Notes: generated by a model from the letters alone, not told the origin. A stretch of DNA of 64,000 nt from Paenibacillus graminis (GCF_000758705.1 NZ_CP009287.1:3844001-3908000), one strand, 5' to 3'; positions 26,202 through 35,584 are shown, numbered from the stretch's first letter. Numbers and translations are program-made.

Positions 26202-26960
26202 TTGACTCTAAAGTTATTAAACCTGAATACATCGCGCGGGAAGCTGCAATACAATATAAGCGGGAACCAAAAACCCAATGTTGTATTAATCAACGGCGGT
26301 TCTGGGCCTATAGAAGGTTGGATGAAGATCGTGCCGGAAATTTCAGGATTCTGCTCTGTTTTTTCCTATAACCGTTTTGGCGTTGCAGGCAGTGATAAAC
26401 CGCGGGAACCCCAAGATGGGCTAACGATTGTCGAAACATTACGGGAGGCATTAAAAACCGTTGGTTTTGAGCCTCCATACTTGCTGGTTGGACATTCATT
26501 AGGCGGATTATATGCAAATCTATATGCCCGGCGTTACCCAAGCGAAGCAGCGGGTGTTGTATTTTTGGAATCCAGCCACCCGAAAGACTTAAGTCTTGGT
26601 GACGATCAAGGTAAAGCCGTAAAAACCATTAATAAAATGTTAACGGTATTTGATTTCTTATCTCCACATAAAAAATTCAATGAAGACAAATATGTGAAAG
26701 AAACAGTGGAGCAAATCGAGGCAGAAGGCCAGTTTCCCGACATCCCTGTATATGTGATCACCGGCGGGAAAGAACATCGCATGATCCCCGAAATTGTCCA
26801 AAAAAAACGGATGCAGCACCAAATGGAGCTGCTCTCATTGTCCAGGTACAGCAAACATATCTCCGCTCCTAAAAGCGGGCATTTCCCTCAGTTTTCCGAG
26901 CCGAAAATTGTCATTGATACAATTAAAGAGGGTCTCGAACAAATCAAACGCAACTATTAA
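26202..26960 (+). CDS. Alpha/beta hydrolase
   Basis: 252-residue alpha/beta-hydrolase-fold protein. The oxyanion region is INGGSGP near residue 31, the nucleophile elbow is LLVGHSLGGLYANLYA with Ser near residue 98, and a late SGHFPQFSEP gives the catalytic His. No signal peptide is present. TTG 26202 follows GAGGTGAG; no ATG is suitable nearby. Its substrate is unknown. It stands alone between terminators, downstream of AT-rich palindrome copy 1. Confidence 0.85.
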   Translation: MTLKLLNLNTSRGKLQYNISGNQKPNVVLINGGSGPIEGWMKIVPEISGFCSVFSYNRFGVAGSDKPREPQDGLTIVETLREALKTVGFEPPYLLVGHSLGGLYANLYARRYPSEAAGVVFLESSHPKDLSLGDDQGKAVKTINKMLTVFDFLSPHKKFNEDKYVKETVEQIEAEGQFPDIPVYVITGGKEHRMIPEIVQKKRMQHQMELLSLSRYSKHISAPKSGHFPQFSEPKIVIDTIKEGLEQIKRNY

Positions 26961-27011
26961 CCTCCTCCTGCTGCACAAATCTGTCCATAAGTTCTATGCT
27001 CGTTGTAAAAT

Positions 27012-27039
27012 CCCTGCCGATCCGGCAGGGTTATTTTTA
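27012..27039 (+). terminator. Intrinsic terminator of the hydrolase gene
   Basis: CCCTGCCG/CGGCAGGG stem with a three-base loop, then TTATTTTTAT, about 50 bases past the stop. Confidence 0.88.
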
Positions 27040-27106
27040 TGGAAAATTTTCTAGGACCCTTCCCTTCTATTTCTCTCTGAAACAAAATGCCGTTTAATTT
27101 TTCGAA

Positions 27107-27130
27107 TAACATAATAATTATTATGTTAAC
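27107..27130. repeat. AT-rich palindrome family, copy 2
   Basis: Perfect palindrome with 11-base arms: TAACATAATAA followed by its complement, at 27107-27128. It lies about 80 bases upstream of the PQQ-type propeller gene. Confidence 0.68.
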
Positions 27131-27211
27131 TTGATTAACTTACTTATTTTAGCAACTAAATACCGGTTCATGCGTCTAACAATTTAGAATAATCTCAAGG
27201 AGTGGAAACCA

Positions 27212-28546
27212 TTGCCACAACTCAAAACCATTAAACCTGTACTATCTGCCTTTCTCTCCATTTCCCTATTGTCTACCGGTATCGGCCTTTCATTACAAGC
27301 CATCCATGCAGGTACAGCACACGCAGCATCCGTTAACAGCACTGCCGCCACAGTCTCCAAAGATACTCTATTACCTCTCAAGTGGAAAGTTGCAACGGAC
27401 GGCATCGGTATGTATGACATCAAACAATCCGTTAGGAATGGAATTCTCTACTTCTCTGCCAAAAATACACTTTATGCCAAAAATATTGCTTCCGGCCAAA
27501 TCCGGTGGTCGTATAAAACCGGTGAACATCCGCAAATTGTTACGAAGAATTCCGTCTTCTTCATTGATAATAATGAACAACTTGTAAAAGTCTCCGCTTC
27601 GGCCGGAAAGCTGCTCTGGAAGGTAAAAGTATCGGAGCGCCCCATGGAGATTGGCGGACAAGCCTGCCTCATGAACGGCAAAGTCTATTTCGCCAATGAG
27701 AGCGGCGGCGTGGCTGCCTACGATCCGGGAACCGGCAAGAAATTATGGGAGAATAAAAAAATCCCCATGTACGTCGGCACCCTGCATGGAGAATACAAGG
27801 GCGTACTTGTTGTTTCCAGTACAGTCGATAATATTCGCAGGCAATTTTTTGGCCTTGACCCCGCTACCGGCAAGCAGCTCTGGAGAACCGAAGGAATCTA
27901 CAGCATGATTGCTTATCAGGAGGGGCAATTGGTGCTGCGGGAGCAAGCTAAGGCAGCATATGCAAATGTAAAAGCTCCTGTACCGGGCCATCTATTGACA
28001 CTGGTGAGCATGAATCCCGTTACAGGCACAGTGACCACCAAGGAGAACTACCAGGCTCTGGACGACATCTCCAGACAGGGGAATTTCTTCACTTTCATTC
28101 AGAAACCTTATGTTTATTCAGTAGACGGTAATTTCGATAAAGATGAATATACTCTAACCCGCTTTACACGTGGAGCGAATGCCGGCTCTGCCCCAAAAAG
28201 CTATGAAAGCTTCGGAAAATGGCTGGCCGGCCCTGCCGATGGAATGGCCTTTTTTCAAAAAGGCGCTCAAATTACCGGCGTTCATCTCGACGGCGACAGC
28301 GTGGTTACATTCGACAATCCGGCAAGCAAGGTAGAACATCTGCAGCGGGTTGGCAAGGCTGTATTCGCAATTTACGAGAACGGGTACATTTCCATTAATC
28401 ATTCTGATACCGGAGCATTGCTGGGAATGATTAAGAGCGGAGCCGCCACCCCCTATTTTGGTGATATCACCATCGTCAATGGAACAGCGCTTATTACAAC
28501 AGAACATAATATACTTGCGGTAAGCTTGCCAAAGGGATGGCAATAA
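27212..28546 (+). CDS. Secreted PQQ-like beta-propeller protein
   Basis: 444 residues. The signal peptide ends near AHAA (about residue 37). The mature part has repeats of the type LYAKNIASGQIRWSYK, LVKVSASAGKLLWKVK, VAAYDPGTGKKLWENK and FGLDPATGKQLWRTE. These WxxxxGxxLW-like motifs mark a PQQ/YVTN-type propeller as in BamB and quinoprotein dehydrogenases. No quinone-binding or metal site was recognised, so it is probably a structural or binding protein outside the membrane. Start TTG 27212 follows AAGGAGTGG. Confidence 0.85.
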   Translation: MPQLKTIKPVLSAFLSISLLSTGIGLSLQAIHAGTAHAASVNSTAATVSKDTLLPLKWKVATDGIGMYDIKQSVRNGILYFSAKNTLYAKNIASGQIRWSYKTGEHPQIVTKNSVFFIDNNEQLVKVSASAGKLLWKVKVSERPMEIGGQACLMNGKVYFANESGGVAAYDPGTGKKLWENKKIPMYVGTLHGEYKGVLVVSSTVDNIRRQFFGLDPATGKQLWRTEGIYSMIAYQEGQLVLREQAKAAYANVKAPVPGHLLTLVSMNPVTGTVTTKENYQALDDISRQGNFFTFIQKPYVYSVDGNFDKDEYTLTRFTRGANAGSAPKSYESFGKWLAGPADGMAFFQKGAQITGVHLDGDSVVTFDNPASKVEHLQRVGKAVFAIYENGYISINHSDTGALLGMIKSGAATPYFGDITIVNGTALITTEHNILAVSLPKGWQ

Positions 28547-28558
28547 GGCTTCAGAAGG

Positions 28559-29779
28559 TTAACCTATTCTACGCAGGTACTCCCCTATTCTACGGGCGGC
28601 TTCCAAGAGCCGCCTTTCTTCTTCTACCAGCGCAATGCGGACAAATCCGTTCCCTTGTTCTCCAAAAGCGTCTCCAGGAATGACTGCTACTCCTGTCTTC
28701 AGTAAAAGGTCACGTGCGAAGCTGCGTGAGCTTCCCTCTTCTTGTCCGGCACCGTAAGCGTCAGGCAGTGGCGCCCAGATAAACATTGTCGCTTTGGGAT
28801 TCGGAACCGCCCAACCTTGCTGAGCCAATGCCGCAATGAACACGTCCCGGCGCCGTTCATACAGCGGGGCAACGCCCTGGTTCTCCCCGGCTTTCATCGC
28901 CAGCTCCAGGGCAGCAACCGCCGCCTCCTGGATCGGGTCAAATACGCCATAATCCACATTGCTCTTAAGTTCTCTCAGCGCTCCAACTGCCTCACGGTTG
29001 CCGGTCATGAAGCCAATCCGGCAGCCGGCCATGTTGAAGCTTTTGGAGAAGGAATGGAACTCAACCGCGGTATCCAAGGCGCCCGGGCCCTGCAATATAC
29101 TTACAGGCTTATACCCGTCAAAACCCATTTCCGAATAAGCCAGGTCGTGAATGACCAGCACATTCCATTTGCGGGCCAGCGTAATTAATTTCTCCATATA
29201 GGCCAGATCCACCGTTGTTGAGATGGGATTGCCGGGGAAACTGAGCAGAATAAATACCGCCTCTTGCCATACCCCGTCCGGAATGCTGTCCAAATCAGGG
29301 ACGAAGGCGTTCTGCTCCAGCAGAGGCAGCGTCCACGCCTTCACACCGGCTATTGCGAGTGAACCGGCGTAAATCGGATAACCAGGGTCAGGTACGATCG
29401 CCAGATCACCCGGATTGCAGACGGCAAGCGCCAAATGTGCGAGCCCATCCTGCGAGCCCATGAGTGCCACGACCTCATCGTCGGAATCCACCTTTACACC
29501 AAACCTTGCTTCCATCCAGGCCGCTGCCTGCCTGCGGAAAGCCGGGCTTCCTTTGGACGACGGATAGGAATAGCTATTCTCTCTGAGTACGGCTTCACTT
29601 AAAACCCGCCGGATTTCCGGAGCGGGCGCCTGGTCCGGACTGCCGATCCCCAGATCGATCACGTCCAGTCCTGATTTGGCCGCCTCCCCTTTCCATGCTG
29701 CCACTTCCGCAAATATCGAGGAACCGAGACGGGACAACTTCTCCGATCTCCAGCTTCGTTTGGAACTGCTATACGTCAA
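28559..29779 (-). CDS. Class I/II PLP-dependent aminotransferase
   Basis: 406 residues, fold-type I aminotransferase. The PLP Lys is in FHSFSKSFNMAGCRIGF, the phosphate and substrate Arg region is in GFVRIALVEEERRL, and the N-terminal part has IDLGIGSPDQAP and YSYPSSKGSPAFRRQ, typical of DapL/aspartate-type enzymes. The specific amino donor cannot be named; LL-diaminopimelate aminotransferase-like proteins are the nearest group. I chose TTG 29779 with AGGTGG upstream; a GTG nine bases earlier (29788) overlaps that site. Convergent with the propeller gene, with 12 bases between stops. Confidence 0.87.
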   Translation of the reverse strand: MTYSSSKRSWRSEKLSRLGSSIFAEVAAWKGEAAKSGLDVIDLGIGSPDQAPAPEIRRVLSEAVLRENSYSYPSSKGSPAFRRQAAAWMEARFGVKVDSDDEVVALMGSQDGLAHLALAVCNPGDLAIVPDPGYPIYAGSLAIAGVKAWTLPLLEQNAFVPDLDSIPDGVWQEAVFILLSFPGNPISTTVDLAYMEKLITLARKWNVLVIHDLAYSEMGFDGYKPVSILQGPGALDTAVEFHSFSKSFNMAGCRIGFMTGNREAVGALRELKSNVDYGVFDPIQEAAVAALELAMKAGENQGVAPLYERRRDVFIAALAQQGWAVPNPKATMFIWAPLPDAYGAGQEEGSSRSFARDLLLKTGVAVIPGDAFGEQGNGFVRIALVEEERRLLEAARRIGEYLRRIG

Positions 29780-30116
29780 CGAGTCCACCTACTTGTTTTT
29801 TTGAATAATTATAGCACGGTGCAGCAGTTGTTGATTTCGAAACTTTAGGCGGAAGCCGATTAGTTTAATTCAATAGTTAAATATAAACGAAAATATTATA
29901 ATTTTCCTTTTTGATTCATGGATTAGCGTCGTACAAGTGCCCTATTTCTAAAATAAAATCGCCCTCATCCAAAACAGCGTATAATTTATGTTATACGCTG
30001 TTTTTTCGGCCTTAAATGGACTATTTGCACATACTCTCTAAGTCTCCAATCGCCGGCAATCATTTGGATTTCTCTGACCCTAATTCACAATGCGTAAAAT
30101 AAATGCAGATCGTTAT
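29780..30116. other. Spacer between TetR and aminotransferase genes
   Basis: About 337 bases holding the TetR-gene terminator (29971-30006) and AT-rich sequence that should contain the aminotransferase promoter. No -35/-10 pair was clear enough to report. Confidence 0.5.
29971..30006. terminator. Terminator of the TetR-family gene
   Basis: AAAACAGCGTATAA/TTATACGCTGTTTT perfect arms with a six-base loop and T runs on both strands. It lies about 110 bases past the tetR stop. Confidence 0.85.
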
Positions 30117-30689
30117 TTAATCGGAAATAGCACCCTGTTGGTGTCCTTCGACACCTTGATTCAGCAAATTCCAAATCTGTTCCACCATGACCGGTGCCGG
30201 ATATGGCATCGCACGGATAATCCACCATTCCAATACACCCACTGCCGCTGAAGTTAAAAATTGCACCGTAATGTCCCTGTTCAGTTCCCCATCGAGGTTG
30301 ATCGAATCCAGATGCTCGCTCAGTCTTTGCCGGAACATTGTCTCCACTTGGTTTCGAAAAACCGTGCTTCCCTTGCTCGTCAGCATTAAGGAATAGAACG
30401 AAGCATGCTGCTCCAAATATTCAAACGTGCGTAATAGTGTGGTTTTGGAAGGGAGATGAACCATATTATCTTCAGACATACAATGATGTAGCAACTGGTT
30501 AATTTGAGCTTCCAAGTGTTGATCGCGCAGATCGTACTTGTCTTTGAAATGCAGATACACCGTTCCCCGGTTGACATTCGCTTCCTCAGCAATTTGATTG
30601 ATCGTTATGCTCTCGAATTCCTTTTCTGACATCAGCCTCATAAAAGCATCAATAATCGCTTGCCTCGATTTTTGAATACGCCTGTCCAT
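30117..30689 (-). CDS. TetR-family transcriptional regulator
   Basis: 190 residues with an N-terminal TetR helix-turn-helix (residues about 8-55, ITINQIAEEANVNRGTVYLHFKDKYDL divided over the recognition helix) and a helical C-terminal ligand domain. It resembles regulators with a TetR_C_7-type C-terminus. Divergent from an SDR gene, with an inverted repeat (TATGTT/AACATA) next to that promoter, so it probably represses both. Start ATG 30689 follows GGGGAGAAGG. Confidence 0.9.
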   Translation of the reverse strand: MDRRIQKSRQAIIDAFMRLMSEKEFESITINQIAEEANVNRGTVYLHFKDKYDLRDQHLEAQINQLLHHCMSEDNMVHLPSKTTLLRTFEYLEQHASFYSLMLTSKGSTVFRNQVETMFRQRLSEHLDSINLDGELNRDITVQFLTSAAVGVLEWWIIRAMPYPAPVMVEQIWNLLNQGVEGHQQGAISD

Positions 30690-30811
30690 ATCCTTCTCCC
30701 CTTTATCCCATATAGAATGAACACATCGAAGCCCTCTGTTGAAAAATCAACAACGGAGCTTGCTTTAACCATTGAACACCATTTTTCGCTCTGGTACATT
30801 CACTATATAAA

Positions 30812-30837
30812 ACGTATGTTATTTATTCAACATATGT
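30812..30837. promoter_or_regulatory. Probable TetR operator
   Basis: ACGTATGTT and AACATATGT flank an eight-base spacer (30812-30820 and 30829-30837), with one mismatch between arms. It lies just past a TATATAA-like -10 and 25 bases before the SDR start. Confidence 0.6.
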
Positions 30838-30861
30838 TTAATTTAAGAGGAGGTATACAAA

Positions 30862-31611
30862 ATGAAACTAACAGGAAACACGATTTTCATTACAGGCGGC
30901 GGTTCGGGAATTGGACGTGCGTTAGCAGAAGCTCTTCACAATCTTGGGAATAAAGTTATTATCTCCGGCCGGAGTAAAGAGCGTCTGGAGGAGACAATCA
31001 ACGCGAATCCCGGCATATCCGCAGTGGAATTGAATGTACAAGATCCTGCCAGCATAGAGGCGGCCGCTAAGCAGTTAATCGAAGAACACCCGGATTTAAA
31101 TGTCTTGATTAACAACGCCGGCATCATCCACTCCGATGACGCGGCGGGTGTGATTGATGAGGATGTTTTGGTTTCGACAGTCAAGACAAACTTGCTTGGA
31201 CCAATTCGTATGACTTCTGCATTGATCGAGCATTTGAAGTCCAAAGAAGAAGCGGTTGTCATCAACACGACTTCGATACTTGGATTTATGCCATTAGCGG
31301 CGACTGCTGTATATTCCGCGACGAAGGCAGCACTTCATACCTATACACTGTCCCAACGGTACATGCTTAAAGACACACCGGTAAAAGTATTAGAAATTGT
31401 GCCGCCATGGGTTCAAAGCAACAACAATGAACCGCGTGCGATGCCCCTTGCGTCATTCATTGAAGCAGCGATAAAGGTACTTGGTACGGATACAGACGAA
31501 GTGCTGGTTGAAGAAGCAAAAATGTTTCGAAATAACCCTGGCCCGAACGAAGGTGTTTTGGTGACCCAGTTTAACGATTCGATGAAGTCCCAACCTCCAA
31601 AGATTCATTGA
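30862..31611 (+). CDS. Short-chain dehydrogenase/reductase (DltE-like)
   Basis: 249-residue NAD(P)-dependent classical SDR. The cofactor motif is TGGGSGIG near residue 11, NNAG near 88, catalytic Ser in INTTSIL near 140, and YSATK near 153. NADPH preference is suggested by the basic SGRSKERL after beta-2. It resembles DltE/YvaG-type oxidoreductases; the substrate is unknown. It is controlled by the divergent TetR gene, so it is likely induced by a small molecule. ATG 30862 follows AGAGGAGG. Confidence 0.9.
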   Translation: MKLTGNTIFITGGGSGIGRALAEALHNLGNKVIISGRSKERLEETINANPGISAVELNVQDPASIEAAAKQLIEEHPDLNVLINNAGIIHSDDAAGVIDEDVLVSTVKTNLLGPIRMTSALIEHLKSKEEAVVINTTSILGFMPLAATAVYSATKAALHTYTLSQRYMLKDTPVKVLEIVPPWVQSNNNEPRAMPLASFIEAAIKVLGTDTDEVLVEEAKMFRNNPGPNEGVLVTQFNDSMKSQPPKIH

Positions 31612-31710
31612 TCCACCAATTAGACACCTCCCATTCTCCTTTCGTCTCCTTTCACGCTGCCGTCAATTTGGGCATATGATAGGATATCAAGCGTGAAGGT
31701 GGAACAGAAT

Positions 31711-31878
31711 ATGTCTAAGAACAAACGCGGCAAAGCCTTATGGCGGACTCCCTCCCGGAGCAGAGGCACCTGCCCGATCTGTGGCAGCACAAGAATCAAG
31801 CTTTTATTTTTTGGCAAAGATCCCTCCGGCGACAAACTTGCGGTCTGCAAAAAATGCGATGGGAAACAAGCAGGATAA
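31711..31878 (+). CDS. Small zinc-ribbon protein (55 residues)
   Basis: Starts MSKNKRGKALWRTPSRSRG and has two CxxC knuckles, CPIC near residue 22 and CKKC near 47, about 22 residues apart, the layout of a rubredoxin-like zinc ribbon. It is strongly basic, so nucleic-acid or ribosome binding is plausible. ATG 31711 follows AAGGTGG; a GTG at 31693 overlaps that site and is not preferred. Dispersed repeat copy A lies just downstream in the same direction. No named family was recognised. Confidence 0.72.
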   Translation: MSKNKRGKALWRTPSRSRGTCPICGSTRIKLLFFGKDPSGDKLAVCKKCDGKQAG

Positions 31879-31940
31879 GGGCTGACTAAAGGACCCAGTG
31901 CGGTGAGAGGACGGCCCTCGGCCCTTTCTCTCGTCAAACC

Positions 31941-32036
31941 AAGCAGAAACGACTGCGCCGTCCTTAAAAGGACGGTACCCGTTCTAGCAAAAAATATAGG
32001 ATAAGGTATAGCGCAAAGCATATAAATTCTTATATT
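31941..32036 (+). repeat. Dispersed hairpin repeat, copy A
   Basis: About 96 bases. The first part forms a GCCGTCC/GGACGG hairpin bordered by AAACG/CGTT arms. The last 30 bases (32007-32036) match copy B (48775-48804, opposite strand) with two differences. Lies between the zinc-ribbon gene and a terminator. Confidence 0.8.
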
Positions 32037-32037
32037 C

Positions 32038-32077
32038 AAAAAAGGGGAATGCCGCTTTCGCAGCACTCCCCTTTTTT
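32038..32077. terminator. Bidirectional terminator after copy A and the CDF gene
   Basis: AAAAGGGGA(A)TGC pairs with GCA(C)TCCCCTTTT; T or A runs on both sides let it act on both strands. It ends the CDF transporter gene (stop at 32107) and the zinc-ribbon transcript. Confidence 0.88.
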
Positions 32078-32106
32078 GTTTATTCCAGTAGTACCTATTG
32101 AAAAAG

Positions 32107-33090
32107 TTAACCTTCCGTCTGCGGCTCCCAGTTGCGGATGCCATTATCCTCCAGAATTCCGAGTGTCACATCCGAGATATGCGGATCAGCCAGCAGTTTG
32201 TCTCTGACCTTGAATTTGATATCATCCGCATCAGCCAGGGTCATCCCCTTCTTCAGCTCAATCAGACCTTCGACGTGATAATACCGCCCCTCCTGCAAAA
32301 TACGCATCTGGTAAATATCCGTCACCTGCGGATCGTCGAAGATGATCCGGGCAACCCGGTCTTCAATCTCCGGAGGGGCAGCTACACCGATAAGCCCGAC
32401 CATATTGTCATATCCCACGCGAAAAGCAACTCCGATCATCATAAAGGCAATCAGAATGCTGGACACGCCGTCAAGCAGCTTGAAACTGGTAAAGGCGGTC
32501 ACCAGCACGGCGAGCATCGCCAGTGCCCCACCGCTTGTGGCCACCAGATCTTCATAAAAAACCAGGCGGGTCGGAGGTGCGGCTCTTTTTACATTTTTAA
32601 GCGATGCGGTGAATTTCCTAAATCCTTTGGCTTCGATTCTGGATTCATGCAACACTTCATTCATCGCCTTCACCCAGACAAATCCATCTGCACCGATGGA
32701 AAGCAGCAGTACGATCACATTGATCCAATAGCCACCCGATTCCTCCGCCGGATGCTTCAGCAAATGGAAGCCTTCCAGCATCGTTTCATAAGCCATAATG
32801 GTCACGACAATCACGGCTACCATACAGAACAGGTTAATGACACGGCCGAAGCCGTCCGGGAAACGGCGGGTCGGCCTTTTCTCAGCGAGTACACTTCCGG
32901 TAAACACGAACATCTGGTTCACTGCATCGGCGATTGAATGCATCATCGTGGCGAACATTGAGCCACTGCCGGTGAGCGCGAACGCGGCGGCTTTGACGAC
33001 GGCAATGCAGGTATTGCCGATCGCGGCCGAGCCCGACGATTTGTTGCCTTTGCGGATTAAGCTTCCAAGCGATTCACTGGTTTGTTCCAT
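32107..33090 (-). CDS. Cation diffusion facilitator (CDF) transporter, ZnT9-like
   Basis: 327 residues with six predicted membrane segments in about 1-215 and a cytoplasmic C-terminal domain. TM2 carries HSIADAVNQ, matching the HxxxD metal site of CDF proteins, and TM5 carries YEDLVATSGG in place of the usual HxxxD. This E/D-based site and the sequence AEKRPTRRFPDGFGR are typical of the SLC30A9-like branch. Metal export (Zn, Mn or another divalent cation) is inferred from the family. ATG 33090 follows AAGGAGG. Confidence 0.86.
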   Translation of the reverse strand: MEQTSESLGSLIRKGNKSSGSAAIGNTCIAVVKAAAFALTGSGSMFATMMHSIADAVNQMFVFTGSVLAEKRPTRRFPDGFGRVINLFCMVAVIVVTIMAYETMLEGFHLLKHPAEESGGYWINVIVLLLSIGADGFVWVKAMNEVLHESRIEAKGFRKFTASLKNVKRAAPPTRLVFYEDLVATSGGALAMLAVLVTAFTSFKLLDGVSSILIAFMMIGVAFRVGYDNMVGLIGVAAPPEIEDRVARIIFDDPQVTDIYQMRILQEGRYYHVEGLIELKKGMTLADADDIKFKVRDKLLADPHISDVTLGILEDNGIRNWEPQTEG

Positions 33091-33201
33091 TGCTATGAAT
33101 GCCTCCTTACGCTGCGATTAGCCACTGCTGCGGGTCCATGTATGTATTTACCCTTTGCAGCCGGTTTCTATCACTCGCGGGGATTGGAGGCACCTGTTAA
33201 T

Positions 33202-33615
33202 TTACTCCGGGTCCGGCAGGTTGAGCTGCCAGGTTACGCCGAACCGGTCGGCCACCCATCCGAATTTGCGGCTGAAGGGGTATTCGCCTAAAGGCATCAG
33301 AACATTGCCCCCTTGAGATAGTTGTTCAAAAACAGTATCAAGCTCTGCTTCACTCGCACAATTGACATACAGTGAAATAGAAGGTGTGAAAGAGAAGCCG
33401 TGCTTCACATGGCTATCAATGCACATGAAGGAAGCTCCCTTAATCGTAAATGAAGCATGCATCACCGTTCCCTCTGCTCCGGCTTCACCTGGGCCATAAC
33501 GCTTAATGCTGGTTACTTCTGAACGGTCGAACAATGAAATATAGAAATTCATCGCCTCTTCAGCCTGTCCTTCAAACATCAGAAATGTGCTGATCCCTGG
33601 TTGTGCATGGGTCAT
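33202..33615 (-). CDS. VOC-family protein (PhnB-like)
   Basis: 137 residues forming two beta-alpha-beta-beta-beta units of the vicinal oxygen chelate fold, with FLMFEGQAEEAMNFYISLF at residues about 11-29 and GWVADRFGVTWQL at the end. These features mark the PhnB/3-demethylubiquinone-methyltransferase-like subgroup, whose functions are mostly unknown. Single gene; ATG 33615 follows GGGAG. Confidence 0.85.
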   Translation of the reverse strand: MTHAQPGISTFLMFEGQAEEAMNFYISLFDRSEVTSIKRYGPGEAGAEGTVMHASFTIKGASFMCIDSHVKHGFSFTPSISLYVNCASEAELDTVFEQLSQGGNVLMPLGEYPFSRKFGWVADRFGVTWQLNLPDPE

Positions 33616-33654
33616 GTACTCACAGCTCCCTCGTATAATTTGGCTTGTCCTATC

Positions 33655-35484
33655 TTATTCTACCGTATTGGAATTGGACATGCCATGGTCCGCCCCTTGC
33701 TCTGTTTCCGCAAATCCTGTTTTGATCCACAGCCGGGAGATGTCAAGAAAACCAAACGAACCGGTATGCAGGCCGAACAGGCTCTGGTTGAGCTGCGCCC
33801 TTTTGTTCAAATGGGAGCCGTATAATACCCAGCAGTTGTCACGGATCAAGGATTCCGCACGCTCCAACAGCAGAATTCTTGCTGCCTCCGGCACTTCGGC
33901 AAACTCCTGCAGCTGCGCTTCGATTTCGTCCCGCTGACTCTGCTGCAGCAGAGAATAAAAATGATTGGACTGATTGACGAAATAGTTAATCATTCCCCAT
34001 TGCCAGTCGTCCTCCAGCACCTCTTCCGCAAGCAGCAGATCGGCCTGCAGCAGAAGCTCCGCAATATTTAAATTTGAATAGGGTGCAAGACGGAGGTTCA
34101 GACCGATTCGTGCTCCACGCTGCTGCAGCCACTCCGCTTCTTCCCGCTCTTCTTCCCGTCTGGATGCATAGGCAAGCGTGATTTCTTCTCCCTGATACCC
34201 GCTGGAACGCAGCAGCTTCTCTGCTTCTTCAAAAGAAGGCCGTTGCCAAAGGGTGCGGCGGCTTTTCCAGGGCAAAAAACTGTCGGCCGGTGTAATGCGG
34301 TGGCCTCCCAATTCACTGACCAGCGTTTCCGGGTGGTACAGCATCCGCAGCACCTGCCGGAACAACGGGTGATGCTGTCGCCCTTCCCGTTGAAAGTTCA
34401 TCATAATATATCTGCAGCCCAGAGCCGGATAATCAATACTGTGATTGGCACACCCCCCACCGTTATCCGCTCCAAGTTCCGTATCCGGCAGCTGATACAT
34501 ACGGTCATTATAGCCCAGCTCCGGCACATACCAGATTTCAACCCGGTCCAAAAGCGGGCGTATAGCATAGTAATCATCGAACGCCGCCAGCACCAGCACA
34601 TCCTCATTGTAATCCAGCAGACGGTAAGGGCCGGTTCCAACCGGTTCATGGATGAAATCCACATCATAAGGCAGAATGGACATGTGCACACAGCTGAATA
34701 AATGCAGAAAAAACAGGTTGGGCCGCGCCAGATCGATGCGGATACGGTGATCCCCTTGAAGCTCTATCCGCACTATATCACGGTAATGCCACAAGACTGG
34801 ACTATGCAAATCGGTCAGCCGCTGCAGTGTCTCTTTCACATCTCTTGAGGTCAGAAACCTGCCGTGATGAAAACGCACTCCCTTACGCAGATAAAAAATA
34901 TAGCTGGTGTGCTCCGGGTTGGTCTCCCACATATGGGCTAATCCTGGCAAAAAGCTGTTGCTCTGCGCATCATAGGTTACGAGCGTGCTGCAAATCTGTT
35001 CGATCAGGTAGGATTCAAAGGCCGTATACACGGATGCCGGGTCCAGCTTCTCCATCCGCCGGTTGCGTGTGATGCGCAGAATATCAAGCCCGGCCGTGGA
35101 TTCAGCCTCACTGTGATAGCCCATGTGCTTATTCAAAAGCGATAACAGACGCTCCTGCAGCGCACCGTTCACCTCAGGCAAACCAATCAGCTCGATCCCC
35201 TGTTTGATTTTCCCCTTGCCGGTGAGCTCCTGAAGATGCTCCTCCAATATCTCCTCCACGCTCCGCATAAAGGCCATCCCGGACTTATGTCCCCGCCCCC
35301 GTCCAGGCTGCCATTGTATGAAGCCCTTCTCTTCCAGCTTGCGCAGGATGAATTTCACATTGCGGGGAGTACAGCACAGGACCGAAGCCAGCAGTTCTAT
35401 CGTCACCGGAATCGGCTCCTGGAGCTTGAAGGGGGTATTCAAGGCCGAAGTTAGCCGCAGAAAATGCACGACATTGTTATCCAT
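33655..35484 (-). CDS. SgrR-like regulator (HTH plus SBP_bac_5 domain)
   Basis: 609 residues. The N-terminal SgrR_N winged helix (about 1-115, LASVLCCTPRNVKFILRKLEEKGFI) is followed by a solute-binding-protein-type domain of family 5 (about 165-590, VRFHHGRFLTSRDVKETLQRL). No signal peptide is present, so it is a cytoplasmic one-component regulator that senses a small solute, as E. coli SgrR does for sugar-phosphate stress. Divergent from an MFS transporter, as sgrR is next to the sugar exporter setA in E. coli. ATG 35484 follows AAAGGAG. Confidence 0.88.
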   Translation of the reverse strand: MDNNVVHFLRLTSALNTPFKLQEPIPVTIELLASVLCCTPRNVKFILRKLEEKGFIQWQPGRGRGHKSGMAFMRSVEEILEEHLQELTGKGKIKQGIELIGLPEVNGALQERLLSLLNKHMGYHSEAESTAGLDILRITRNRRMEKLDPASVYTAFESYLIEQICSTLVTYDAQSNSFLPGLAHMWETNPEHTSYIFYLRKGVRFHHGRFLTSRDVKETLQRLTDLHSPVLWHYRDIVRIELQGDHRIRIDLARPNLFFLHLFSCVHMSILPYDVDFIHEPVGTGPYRLLDYNEDVLVLAAFDDYYAIRPLLDRVEIWYVPELGYNDRMYQLPDTELGADNGGGCANHSIDYPALGCRYIMMNFQREGRQHHPLFRQVLRMLYHPETLVSELGGHRITPADSFLPWKSRRTLWQRPSFEEAEKLLRSSGYQGEEITLAYASRREEEREEAEWLQQRGARIGLNLRLAPYSNLNIAELLLQADLLLAEEVLEDDWQWGMINYFVNQSNHFYSLLQQSQRDEIEAQLQEFAEVPEAARILLLERAESLIRDNCWVLYGSHLNKRAQLNQSLFGLHTGSFGFLDISRLWIKTGFAETEQGADHGMSNSNTVE

Positions 35485-35570
35485 ATCGAGTGCTCCTTTA
35501 AAGGTGAAAGAGAGGAGATAAAGCTTACACTTTTATTTCCCCCTTTTATCTATACAATTATACACATGCA

Positions 35571-35584
35571 GACACGGTTGTGTC
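35571..35584. promoter_or_regulatory. Short inverted repeat in the sgrR-like/MFS intergenic region
   Basis: GACAC-GGTT-GTGTC in the middle of the divergent 181-base gap. Possible operator; too short to be certain. Confidence 0.35.

Noticed and set aside
31620..32144. 174-codon minus-strand frame across copy A and the zinc-ribbon gene
   Set aside because: It covers a repeat, a terminator and an oppositely oriented gene with better signals; it is a chance open frame.
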